A stretch of 64,000 nucleotides of DNA, from contig JBCFAY010000011.1 of the NCBI GenBank assembly GCA_038562375.1, positions 38,365 through 102,364 of the forward strand. Reading direction: 5' to 3'. The notes under the pieces are model-generated. The model saw only the letters and a program-made list of their open reading frames with translations. It was not told the DNA's origin and did no database searches. How positions within the stretch are numbered: position 1 is the first letter of the stretch; each line of letters starts with the position of its first letter. The position numbers and the translations under genes were made by a program. This document shows, piece after piece, positions 1 to 7,611 of the stretch. The DNA is from JBCFAY01 sp038562375. Lineage in GTDB: Bacteria > Bacillota > Clostridia > Christensenellales > CAG-138.

Positions 1-716
1 CTGTTCGGGTCGCCGCGCACGACGTTTCCGGTCATATCGTCCACCACATAGTCGACGATACGGGTGCGAAGCTCGATGGTGAGGATATCGTTCACGTCAT
101 CCCTCCAGCAGCCGAGTATCCGCGCTCCCAATACCGCGATGCGCTCGACGCGGTTGGTCTGGCGGTTGCGTATAAAGTCGCCGAGCTGGCGTTCAAACTG
201 CGCATAGAGCGCGTCGGTCATCAGCATGCGCATGGGCTCCCAATCCTTTGCCATCCATGCCTGCTGCAGCTTGACGTAGCGGTTCGCGATCCCCTCGAGG
301 AACGCCTGCTCGGAGAAATTCGGATCCTCCGCCTGAAGCGCGGCGACACCGATGTTCCGCCCCTGCGGCGTCGAGTACGACGCGCCCGGAGCAACGGGGC
401 GACCCGCTCCCGCGCCCTTTTGCGACGCGCGATAAACGACATACACGATCACGATGATCACGAGTATGCTCGTAAACCCAAAGCCGCCGAAGCCGCCGGA
501 ATCATCCGAGCCGACGATAAAACCGCCGCTGCTGCTGCCGCTCGAGTCCCAATCGGAAGACGATCCCCAATCGCTGCTTCCTCCCGAACTGCCGTAGTCC
601 GAATCGCCCGCGAAGCCGCCCGCGTCCGCAAGCGAGCCGACGGCGATCACCGCGATAAGGCAGCAGGCCAATACAAATGCCAGGAGCCGTTTTATGCGTC
701 CGCCACGAAAACCCAT
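1..716 (-). CDS. Tim44-like domain membrane protein (3' end lost at window edge)
   Basis: The gene reads from an ATG at 716 to the window edge with no stop, so at least 238 codons are present and the C-terminus is missing. AGGAGG lies 7 nt before the ATG. The protein has a hydrophobic N-terminus (residues 10-28), a Gly/Ser/Asp-rich low-complexity stretch (about 35-75), a second hydrophobic segment (about 80-96), then a soluble domain that matches the Tim44-like/mitochondrial import inner membrane family: an FLEGIANRYVKLQQAW helix followed by DWEPMRMLMTDALYAQF. In bacteria such proteins are mostly uncharacterised and presumed to face the membrane. The two hydrophobic segments around a flexible glycine-rich loop are common in this group. 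Function is inferred only from the domain. Confidence 0.75.
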   Translation of the reverse strand, partial: MGFRGGRIKRLLAFVLACCLIAVIAVGSLADAGGFAGDSDYGSSGGSSDWGSSSDWDSSGSSSGGFIVGSDDSGGFGGFGFTSILVIIVIVYVVYRASQKGAGAGRPVAPGASYSTPQGRNIGVAALQAEDPNFSEQAFLEGIANRYVKLQQAWMAKDWEPMRMLMTDALYAQFERQLGDFIRNRQTNRVERIAVLGARILGCWRDDVNDILTIELRTRIVDYVVDDMTGNVVRGDPN

Positions 717-910
717 TCCCCATCCTCCTAAAAACATATAAGCTTTTTAAAGCCGCCGCGGGCGCGAATCGATACCTGCGGCAACGCCCGCGAAGAGCGC
801 TCTTCCGCCGCCCATCCCCATTGGGAGTCAAAGCCGAAGCGCAGCCGCAGCGCGGCGCGTTCGCCCCGCCCGGGCGGATTGCCGCGGATGCGTACATATA
901 GAATAACTGT

Positions 911-939
911 ATTATAACATGGTTTTTCGCGAATCACAG
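911..939 (-). promoter_or_regulatory. Candidate promoter for the Tim44-like gene
   Basis: On the minus strand a perfect TATAAT (911-916) lies 17 nt from a weak -35 CTGTGA (934-939). It would give a leader of about 190 nt before the ATG at 716. Confidence 0.4.
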
Positions 940-973
940 CGGGTTTTGCAAGAATCTCAGGCGTTTACGCGGC

Positions 974-1372
974 TTACCTTTTGGAGCCGTCTTTAGACAT
1001 GCTATTCTTATACTTTTTTTCGCCCGAAAAGAACTGCACGAAGGACAGTATCAGCAAAAACCCGCCGAAGAGCCGCCTAAGCCAATCCGCGGTAAGGCAC
1101 AGCGCCACCAGCGAGCCGCCCACCGCCCCGATCGTCCCTCCGATGAGCAGAGGCACGCTGCTCTTGAGATCGAGCCTGCCGGATTTTTTGTGCACGAACA
1201 GCGCGAGGATCGCGCCCGGAATAAACGCGAGCATATTGATCCCCTGCGCGGCATGTTGGCCCATGCCCGCGAGTATCGTGAGCGCAGGTATGAGCAGCGT
1301 ACCCCCGCCCATGCCCATGCCTGCTATGACGCCGGAGAAGAACCCGGCCAATATGTAGATGAGTTCGTTCAA
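974..1372 (-). CDS. TSUP (TauE/SafE) family half-size permease, second gene of pair
   Basis: 132-residue membrane protein with about four hydrophobic segments. The N-terminal GVIAGMGMGGGTLLIPAL stretch is the glycine motif that opens each half of TauE/SafE (sulfite/sulfonate exporter, DUF81) proteins. Canonical members are about 250 residues with two such halves in one chain; here the halves are separate genes. Its ATG overlaps the stop of the upstream gene (ATGA at 1369-1372), so translation is coupled and a heterodimer is likely. The substrate is unknown; family members move organosulfur compounds or sulfite. The C-terminus is a short charged tail (EKKYKNSMSKDGSKR). Confidence 0.8.
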   Translation of the reverse strand: MNELIYILAGFFSGVIAGMGMGGGTLLIPALTILAGMGQHAAQGINMLAFIPGAILALFVHKKSGRLDLKSSVPLLIGGTIGAVGGSLVALCLTADWLRRLFGGFLLILSFVQFFSGEKKYKNSMSKDGSKR

Positions 1373-1710
1373 AACAGCATCCTAAGCGCCGCAGCGAGCA
1401 TCAGCGCGGAGAATATCCGGTTGAGCCAGATGGCGTTAAGTCGCCCGAGCAGCTTTGCGCCGAGGAAGCTCCCCACAAACAGGGCGGGCGCGACAAAGGG
1501 AAGCGAGCCCCATTCCACCTTGTTCCCAAAGAGGTAAACGATAATGCTCACGACCGAAAGCGGGAGCATTACGGCCAAGGCCGTCGCGTGCGCGTGCTCG
1601 GGCTCCAACTCGCAATACCGCTCGAGCGCGAACACCGCGACCATTCCGCCGCCCGCGCCGAACAAGCCGTTGCAGACGCCCGTGACCAGGCCCACGATGG
1701 CATTCTGCAT
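1369..1710 (-). CDS. TSUP (TauE/SafE) family half-size permease, first gene of pair
   Basis: About 113 residues from the ATG at 1710; the frame stays open to a GTG at 1764 and neither start has a good ribosome binding site, so the start is uncertain. The ATG is preferred because TSUP halves normally begin directly with the first membrane segment. The motif VTGVCNGLFGAGGGMVAV near the N-terminus is the TauE/SafE half-signature, followed by three further hydrophobic segments. The stop overlaps the start of the next gene by the ATGA arrangement. Together the two products would form the usual eight-helix carrier. Inference: a two-component exporter of unknown substrate. Confidence 0.75.
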   Translation of the reverse strand: MQNAIVGLVTGVCNGLFGAGGGMVAVFALERYCELEPEHAHATALAVMLPLSVVSIIVYLFGNKVEWGSLPFVAPALFVGSFLGAKLLGRLNAIWLNRIFSALMLAAALRMLF

Positions 1711-1815
1711 GGTTTTGCTTTTGTGCGTGCCGTTTTTGTGCAAAAAATCATCACCGTCCTGCACTCGAGTATGCGCAATACGGCGATGATTTATGAAAGG
1801 TCGTCGACTTTGGGT

Positions 1816-2937
1816 TTACAGCGCCTTGATGTAGCAGCGGCGGCGCTTGTGCTGCTCCGTCTCAAAGAAGCGCCACTGCGCCTGAACTTTTTCGTTGGTT
1901 TCAAGCTCCGGGCCGGTCTCCGCAAAACGGATGGAGGTTCCCACGACATTTTTGAGGATTTCATTGATCAAAATCGAGTTGACGCCGCTGCCCTGAAGAT
2001 CGGGCCGCACCGCCACCAGAAAGAGCTCCAGCGCCTCGTTCCTGCCCTTGAGCGCCCGAAGCACCTGCAGGAAGCCGAACGGGAAAAGACGCCCGCCGTT
2101 TTTCTGGAACGCGCCCGAAAGCGACGGCGCGGCAACGCCGAAAGCGACCAGTTCGCCCTCTTCGTTGAGGATGAACTTGATAAAGCGCGGATCCAGAAGC
2201 GGCAGGAACTTATTCGTGTAATGCACGACCTGCCTTTGTGTAAGCGGAACCACGCCGTAGAGATGCTGATACGCGTCGTTGAGAAGGTCGAACGCCGCGC
2301 GAATATAGGGCTTGATATCCCGGCGGCTGTTTAGCTTCGCGATCGTATACTTGCCGCGCTTTTGCACGAGCTCGGCGATGCGTATGAGCTTCTCCGGCGG
2401 GTGCTCCGGGACATGGATGAGCATCTCCACCCAATCCGTATCCTTTGTGTAGCCGATCCGCTCCATGTGTTCGTTGTAATACGGATGATTGTAATAGGTA
2501 TAAAACAGGCTCCTGCGATCGTACCCTTCCACGAGCATTCCCTCGCGGTCGAGATCGGAAAAGCCGAGCGGGCCGTGCACCTCGAGGCAGTCCTTCTCGC
2601 GCGCGTAAGCTTCCACCGCGCCAAAGAGCGCGTCGACCACCTCGGCGTCGTCGATGAAGTCTACCTGCGTGAAGCGCATCCGCTTATGGCCCCATTTCCT
2701 GTTCGCCACATTGCTTAGGATCGCGCCGATGCGCCCGACGATGCGGCCGTCGCGGTATGCGAGGAAGCATTTGCCCTCGCAATACTCGAAGGCGGGGTTC
2801 TTCTCTCTGTCCCAGTCCGCTACGTCGTCCTCAAAGGTCGACGGGACATAATAGGGATTTCCCTTGTAGAGCCGGTTCGGATAATCGACGAACTTCTTTA
2901 GATCCTGTTTGCTCGTAACCTCGCGGATCTCAACCAT
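1816..2937 (-). CDS. GNAT-like N-acetyltransferase superfamily protein
   Basis: 373 residues from the ATG at 2937, which follows a G-rich ribosome binding site; an in-frame GTG at 2949 is an alternative. The opening segment (VEIREVTSKQDLKKFVDYP, then LYKGNPYYVPS) is typical of a conserved bacterial family of unknown function. FLAYRDGRIVGRIGAI (about residues 60-75) resembles the acetyl-CoA fold's central strands, and a second GNAT-like part follows near residue 300 (LFLVAVRPDLQGSGVNSILINEI, with the QGxG acetyl-CoA loop). No substrate can be read from the sequence. It stands alone with its own promoter. Confidence 0.7.
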   Translation of the reverse strand: MVEIREVTSKQDLKKFVDYPNRLYKGNPYYVPSTFEDDVADWDREKNPAFEYCEGKCFLAYRDGRIVGRIGAILSNVANRKWGHKRMRFTQVDFIDDAEVVDALFGAVEAYAREKDCLEVHGPLGFSDLDREGMLVEGYDRRSLFYTYYNHPYYNEHMERIGYTKDTDWVEMLIHVPEHPPEKLIRIAELVQKRGKYTIAKLNSRRDIKPYIRAAFDLLNDAYQHLYGVVPLTQRQVVHYTNKFLPLLDPRFIKFILNEEGELVAFGVAAPSLSGAFQKNGGRLFPFGFLQVLRALKGRNEALELFLVAVRPDLQGSGVNSILINEILKNVVGTSIRFAETGPELETNEKVQAQWRFFETEQHKRRRCYIKAL

Positions 2938-2982
2938 ATAAACCCCCACAAATTAATAAGAATAATGCCCCAGAATCTTATT

Positions 2983-3011
2983 ATTATAGCAGATCTAATA
3001 ATTCAAGGCAA
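2983..3011 (-). promoter_or_regulatory. Sigma-A type promoter of the GNAT-like gene
   Basis: Minus strand TTGCCT (3006-3011), 17 nt spacer, perfect TATAAT (2983-2988). It lies just past the MATE gene's stop, so the GNAT-like gene need not depend on read-through. Confidence 0.7.
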
Positions 3012-3096
3012 CGAGCGGCAAAGTGGCCCGCGTCGGACGGATTGCCCCCCAACTGTCCAGATGGCGAAACAAGAATTTTTGCCGCGATAAAAACGA

Positions 3097-4488
3097 TTAA
3101 GCGGGATTTGCGCATTTCTCGAGGCGGGTCATAATGCGCATTTCCCGCGCGACGAAGAATATCGCGAGCGCCGCCGCGAAACCGTCGGCGATCGGCCCGG
3201 CGTACATGACGCCGTCGATCCCGAAAAACAGCGGGAAGAGGAGTATGAGCGGCAGAAGGAAAAGGATCTGCCGCGTCAAGGACAGGAAAATACCCAGCGT
3301 GGCCTTGCCTATCGACGTAAGGAACGTCGAGGTGATGATCTGCAGGCCGTTGAGGAACGTCATCATCAGGAAGATGCGGAAGTACTTCTCGGCAAACCGG
3401 TAGTACGCCTCGCTCCCCTCGCCGAAGATGCTCACGATCTGGCGCGGGAAGAGCTGGAAGCACAAAAACGCGATGACCGCGACTACCGTCGCGCTGATCG
3501 CCGCCTTGCGGTAGGTTTCCTTCACGCGGCCATAGTTCTTCGCGCCGTAGTTATAGCCGTTGATGGGCTGGCAGCCCTGAGCGATCCCAAGGGTGATAGC
3601 AAAGAGCAGAATGCTTACTTTGGTGATCACGCCGACGCAGGCGAGCGGAATTTCGCTGCCGTATTCCGACTTCGCGCCGTATTCGGTGAGCGTGTTGTTC
3701 ATCGTGATCTGAACGATGGTCATCGCCAGCTGATTAAAGCATGCGGCCATGCCCAGCGAGGCGATCGCAACAGTGTTTTTGAACCGCGGGATCAGGTATT
3801 CGCGGGTGAGCTTGAGCGTCCTGAACCTTGAAAAGTAATACAGCACCAGAAGCGCCGAGACGATCTGCCCGATGGTCGTTGCGAGCGCCGCGCCCGCGAT
3901 GCCCATATTGAGGCCGAAAATCAGTATCGGGTCGAGTATGATGTTCAATACCGCGCCGCTGGTCATGCTGATCATCGCAAATTTCGGGCTTCCGTCCGCG
4001 CGCACGAGATGGCTTCCGCCCGTGCCGAGGATATAGAACGGTATGCCCCGCGCAGTGATGCTCGTGTAGGTCAGCGCATAGGGCATCACGATCTCGGTCG
4101 CGCCGAAAGCGGTCATCAGCGGCCTCAGCAGCGCGAATATGAACGCGGCGAGCGCGACGCCGCTGACCACCATAAAGGTAATGCCGGTCCCCGCGGTATG
4201 CCCGGCGTTCTCCCTATGTCCCCTGCCGAGCTCCAGGCTGAAGTTGGATGCACTGCCCACGCCGAGGAGCAAAGCGATGGCAAGGCTGATCGTTACGATC
4301 GGAAAAGCGACGTTGGTCGCCGCATTCCCGAGCAGCCCCGCGCTCCGGCCGATGAATATCTGGTCGACGATATTATACGAGGCGCTGACCAATCCGCTGA
4401 TGATGGAAGGTATGGCAAACTTCGGTATGAGTTTTGAGATCTTCTCCGTCGCCAAGGGATTTGCCTTGACCGCCGTGTTCTCGTTCAC
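3097..4488 (-). CDS. MATE family efflux transporter
   Basis: 463 residues, the usual MATE length, with twelve hydrophobic segments in two six-helix bundles. The first half opens with KLIPKFAIPSIISGLVSASYNIVDQIFIGR, and the repeat in the second half carries GxQPxxGYNYGAK, the conserved loop of NorM/DinF-like proteins. Such carriers expel cationic drugs or metabolites in exchange for Na+ or H+. The start is a GTG at 4488 downstream of a GGGAG element. The gene is preceded by a roughly 210-nt leader with an intrinsic terminator (annotated separately), which suggests control by attenuation. Substrate unknown. Confidence 0.92.
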   Translation of the reverse strand: MNENTAVKANPLATEKISKLIPKFAIPSIISGLVSASYNIVDQIFIGRSAGLLGNAATNVAFPIVTISLAIALLLGVGSASNFSLELGRGHRENAGHTAGTGITFMVVSGVALAAFIFALLRPLMTAFGATEIVMPYALTYTSITARGIPFYILGTGGSHLVRADGSPKFAMISMTSGAVLNIILDPILIFGLNMGIAGAALATTIGQIVSALLVLYYFSRFRTLKLTREYLIPRFKNTVAIASLGMAACFNQLAMTIVQITMNNTLTEYGAKSEYGSEIPLACVGVITKVSILLFAITLGIAQGCQPINGYNYGAKNYGRVKETYRKAAISATVVAVIAFLCFQLFPRQIVSIFGEGSEAYYRFAEKYFRIFLMMTFLNGLQIITSTFLTSIGKATLGIFLSLTRQILFLLPLILLFPLFFGIDGVMYAGPIADGFAAALAIFFVAREMRIMTRLEKCANPA

Positions 4489-4698
4489 AGGATTTCCCGC
4501 TCCCTAAATTGATTTGGCCCGCAACGGCCCATCTTAAAAATGCCGCCGATCCGGCAGTCTCCCGGCGGCGGCAAAAAACCGTTCTAAGGCGAATGGCCGC
4601 GCTTGCCTGCAAAGAAAGGAAGCCCTTTCGGCCTTGGCAAAAAAGGCCGGACCCTTTTCCTTGCGCCGACCGATCCATCCGATTGCACGCGTTCCCTA
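4489..4698 (-). ncRNA. Structured MATE leader, candidate riboswitch or attenuator
   Basis: The stretch between the promoter and the MATE start codon is about 210 nt with no credible gene. The minus strand RNA can form AAAGG/CCTTT (4615-4619 with 4624-4628), CGGCCTT/AAGGCCG (4629-4635 with 4643-4649), and then a GC-rich terminator hairpin just before the gene. A transcript whose leader ends in an intrinsic terminator is the layout of transcriptional riboswitches and protein-bound attenuators. I could not match it to a known class by eye; it lacks the ykkC guanidine signature. Confidence 0.45.
4536..4572 (-). terminator. Intrinsic terminator inside the MATE leader
   Basis: Minus strand RNA reads GCCGCCG, an inner CCGG-loop-CCGG, then CGGCGGC followed by ATTTTTAA. 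The hairpin ends about 50 nt upstream of the MATE start, so it can only act on the MATE transcript itself. Confidence 0.6.
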
Positions 4699-4704
4699 CT
4701 GGTC

Positions 4705-4732
4705 ATTGTAGTACGATTGCGGAAAATATCAA
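4705..4732 (-). promoter_or_regulatory. Promoter of the MATE transcript
   Basis: Minus strand TTGATA (4727-4732), 16 nt spacer, TACAAT (4705-4710). The remaining 4733-4966 up to the next gene shows only a weak plus-strand TTAGCC-N16-TACTAT (4866-4893) and nothing else convincing. Confidence 0.55.
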
Positions 4733-4966
4733 TGTCTAATTCCGCTTTGCGCCTGTGCTTACAAGAATAAATCGTTCGCGTCCGATAAAAAAGCCATAGG
4801 CAAACCCGGCGCGCAATGCCTGATTTGCCGCGCAGACCGCCGCCGTTTCCCGATGAAACGCCTGCTTAGCCGGTCCATTTTTACGCATACTATCGTCAAA
4901 TGCGCTGAAAAAATCCTATGGCGGAGTTGCCCCCGGTCGGAATGAGCAAAATGAACAGAGGAAATC

Positions 4967-5527
4967 ATGTTTGATCCGGATCTTCTGGAAGCGGTTGACC
5001 GCATAACCGAGCAGTATGTCGCGATACACGACGAGATCGAGCGTGTCTGGGCAGAGCACATGGTGTTCACATGGCACTGGTGGACCAGCGTGGGGCTGGC
5101 GGTGTTGCCCTGGATACTATGGTTTATCGTTCGGGATAAAAAGAACACGCACCGCCTGCTCTACGCGGGCATGTTTACGGCGTTTATGGCGACAATACTG
5201 TGCATGGCCGGATCGTCTCAGAGCGCCTGGAACTACAACACCTGGCTGCTCCCATGGTTTCCCCAATACCTGTCCTGGGACTGGACGATCATGCCCGTCA
5301 CCTCGATGCTGTTTTACCAGTCCTTCCCGAAAATCAACCCGTGGCTGAAGGGAGCGTTTTTCACGTTATTCGCGTCCTACGTGGTGGAGCCGGTGTTCAT
5401 CTGGATGGGGTTCTATGAGCCCTCCGCTTGGGAGCACCATTATTCCGTGCCGATCTACCTGGCAATCTACATGATCGGGTACTGGCTGTACACGCGCCGT
5501 TTCCCACCGAAGGAATCGGAAGCCTAA
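4967..5527 (+). CDS. CBO0543 family integral membrane protein
   Basis: 186 residues with an amphipathic N-terminal helix and about five hydrophobic segments (around residues 38-55, 65-82, 105-122, 130-147 and 160-176). The sequence resembles CBO0543 family proteins of Clostridia and Bacilli, seen from the WHWW motif, the LPWFPQYLSWDW loop and the conserved YVVEP. Family function is unknown. GAGGAAATC precedes the ATG. It stands alone and is followed by a palindrome-rich intergenic region. Confidence 0.75.
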   Translation: MFDPDLLEAVDRITEQYVAIHDEIERVWAEHMVFTWHWWTSVGLAVLPWILWFIVRDKKNTHRLLYAGMFTAFMATILCMAGSSQSAWNYNTWLLPWFPQYLSWDWTIMPVTSMLFYQSFPKINPWLKGAFFTLFASYVVEPVFIWMGFYEPSAWEHHYSVPIYLAIYMIGYWLYTRRFPPKESEA

Positions 5528-5873
5528 ACCCGTGGCGACCGGTTGGTACGACCGGCAAAACACAGTAAAAGAGCAAAGGAACATAACGTTTCTGATTGTA
5601 AAGGCGGTGCCCCTTCGGGAGCGCCGCCTCAAAAATCCCTTAAAACACGACTACGCTCTGCTTATAGCCGTAGGCTTCCAATCCGTCATTTTGCAGCGAC
5701 ACGTGCGGTGCAAAATGACACCTTGAAGTGCTTTTCGGCCCGACAGTTCGAAGGAAAGGCAAAGGGTACTGAATCGATGCGGATTTAGTACCCTTTGCCT
5801 TAGCGAGAACCGAGGGGCGAAAAGCACGGTGAGCTTCGAAAAAGTGGAAGAATCCACTTTTTCGAAATCTACC
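5528..5873. repeat. Palindrome-rich intergenic region with a dispersed repeat
   Basis: No gene is visible between the two converging genes. The region is a chain of inverted repeats: a GC-rich hairpin at about 5605-5631; TCATTTTGCA/TGCAAAATGA around 5687-5719; an outer GTGCTTTTCG/CGAAAAGCAC pair (5728-5737 with 5818-5827) enclosing a perfect 15-bp AAGGCAAAGGGTACT/AGTACCCTTTGCCTT pair (5756-5770 with 5787-5801); and a 14-bp perfect hairpin at 5835-5866. Bases 5672-5729 resemble 34231-34342. This looks like a REP/MITE-like intergenic element plus terminators. Confidence 0.6.
5835..5866. terminator. 14-bp perfect hairpin, likely bidirectional terminator
   Basis: TTCGAAAAAGTGGA, AGAA loop, TCCACTTTTTCGAA. 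It sits just after the stop of the LytR-CpsA-Psr gene on the minus strand, with runs of A and T inside the arms rather than a separate T tract. Confidence 0.55.
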
Positions 5874-7487
5874 CTATATCCCGCCCAAACCGGTCCCGAG
5901 CCCCGTGCTCGGCGTGGGCGTGGCGAACGGATCGATGATCGGGATGAGCGGCGTTACGGTGGGCTCGAATATCGCCTTCTGCTGCGCGACGAGGCTGCTC
6001 AGAGCAGCGGTGGCGCTGTCGAGCTGGGCCTTATCCTCAAGGTCGATCGCGGTCTGCAGATTTTCGATCGCGGCCTGAATCTGCGCTTTCGCGTCCGCGG
6101 ACATCAGCGAGCCGTACTGGGCCAAAAGCGCCTCGGCGCTCGAGATCGTACTCTCGGCAAGCGCGAGCTCGCCGGCGATCGCCGCGCGGTTCGCCTCGAT
6201 CGCGGCCTTGATGTTGTTGATATCGATGTCCGAATCGATTGCCGCATTGATCCCGAACACATCCGAGACAAGCTTTTTCAGCTTTGAGGTGCTCACGCCC
6301 CAATAGCTGGTATTCTGAACGTTGAGGAACCCGCCGTCCACGGTATGTCTTTCAAGCTGGGATTGATCCATCTTGAGCGCGAGCAGCGCGAGCGACGAAA
6401 TCTGGGTGAAGTTCAGGTTGGTCTCGATGTTCGTCTCGACCGCCTGATAGATGCTCGGGATGTTCACGATCTGGCCGGTGCTCTTGAGCTGCTGGAAGAT
6501 CGTCATGATCATGCGCTGCTGGCGGTCGACGCGCGCGATATCGCTCGAGCCTTTGCGCTGGCGGCAGTAATCGAGCACCTGCTGCCCATTCAGATGCTGC
6601 TGGCCGGGTTGGAGCGTGCGCCCGTTCATGTTGACGGTAATGTCGACGTTGTAGTCCACGCCGCCCATCGCGTCGACGACCTGCTTGACGACATTCATAT
6701 TGAAGCCCAGGTAATAATTGACCGGGATACCGCCCAGAAGCTTGCTCACGGTCATGCAGGCGTACCCGTAGCCGTTCTTTTTGGATCCGCCGCCGCTCGA
6801 GAACGCGCTGTTGATCTTATTCATGCCGGTGACGTTTTGATCGCTCGTGACGAGGCCGCCCTTCGCGCTGTAGATCTTCACAAAGCTGTCGCGCGGGATC
6901 GAGATCATATCCACGTCGTTGTTGTCGAAATTGATGGAAACGAGTATCATCGTATCCGTGCGGAATGAACCCCAGTTTTCGCGTTCCGTGCTCTCGTCGA
7001 TGCCGACTACCAGGATGTTCACGCGGTTCTTCATGAATTCCAAATCCGCCTGGCTCAAAAGCGCCTGCTCGGGATCCGGCGTCGCCACGGCAGGGGTCTG
7101 ACCCGTCGCCGCCGGAGCTACCGTTTCCTCCGCGGCAGGCGTAGGCGTCGGCGAATCGAACAGGCCCGCCGGATTGGATACATCTACAACGAACTTAACA
7201 ACAAAAAAAAGCAGCACGCACAGCGCAACGCCGCCCGCGATGAGCAGCGTTTTCTTGAGCGTGGACGGCTTGCGTTTCCTTGCGGCATGTACGCTTGTGC
7301 TCCGGATGTAATCCGACGCCGGGGATCTCTCCGATCCCGCGGAACCCGATAACTGTTCCTTCGGCGGTTCCGGGCTGTTCTGTCGCGCCCCGTTGAGACT
7401 GCTGTCGGGAGAGGACGCCGGTTGCTTCTTTGTAGGGGCGCCCATGCCGACACGCCTGATGCCGCGGGGATTGTTCCTATTTGCCAT
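5874..7487 (-). CDS. LytR-CpsA-Psr (LCP) family cell wall glycopolymer ligase
   Basis: About 537 residues from the ATG at 7487 (an in-frame ATG at 7547 is possible). A long basic, Pro/Ser-rich cytoplasmic tail of about 80 residues precedes one membrane helix (LLIAGGVALCVLLFFVVKFVV). The LCP domain follows: NILVVGIDES, then FRTDTMILVSINF and DMISIPRDSFV, which hold the acidic and arginine residues that bind polyprenyl pyrophosphate, then LGFNMNVVKQVVDAMGGVDY and the QxxxLxxQRxG-like YCRQRKGSSDIARVDRQQRM. The last 100 residues are helical and Ala/Glu/Gln-rich. LCP enzymes attach teichoic acids or capsule to peptidoglycan outside the membrane. It follows the GerMN genes by 124 nt on the same strand. 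Confidence 0.9.
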   Translation of the reverse strand: MANRNNPRGIRRVGMGAPTKKQPASSPDSSLNGARQNSPEPPKEQLSGSAGSERSPASDYIRSTSVHAARKRKPSTLKKTLLIAGGVALCVLLFFVVKFVVDVSNPAGLFDSPTPTPAAEETVAPAATGQTPAVATPDPEQALLSQADLEFMKNRVNILVVGIDESTERENWGSFRTDTMILVSINFDNNDVDMISIPRDSFVKIYSAKGGLVTSDQNVTGMNKINSAFSSGGGSKKNGYGYACMTVSKLLGGIPVNYYLGFNMNVVKQVVDAMGGVDYNVDITVNMNGRTLQPGQQHLNGQQVLDYCRQRKGSSDIARVDRQQRMIMTIFQQLKSTGQIVNIPSIYQAVETNIETNLNFTQISSLALLALKMDQSQLERHTVDGGFLNVQNTSYWGVSTSKLKKLVSDVFGINAAIDSDIDINNIKAAIEANRAAIAGELALAESTISSAEALLAQYGSLMSADAKAQIQAAIENLQTAIDLEDKAQLDSATAALSSLVAQQKAIFEPTVTPLIPIIDPFATPTPSTGLGTGLGGI

Positions 7488-7503
7488 CTTCGCTGGATGC
7501 CTT

Positions 7504-7531
7504 TCTGTATTCAATAATCTGTATTCAATAA
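7504..7531 (+). repeat. Tandem 14-bp direct repeat upstream of the LCP gene
   Basis: TCTGTATTCAATAA occurs twice back to back, directly upstream of the chosen LCP start, in an AT-rich patch. A minus strand TATAAT lies just beyond it near 7549-7554, without a clear -35. Confidence 0.7.
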
Positions 7532-7611
7532 TCAGGTCTATCCGCATTATACTGCGAATAGACCCGAATTCCTATGGAGGGCAGGTCACAAATTGTAAAA
7601 AAATTATGTCA

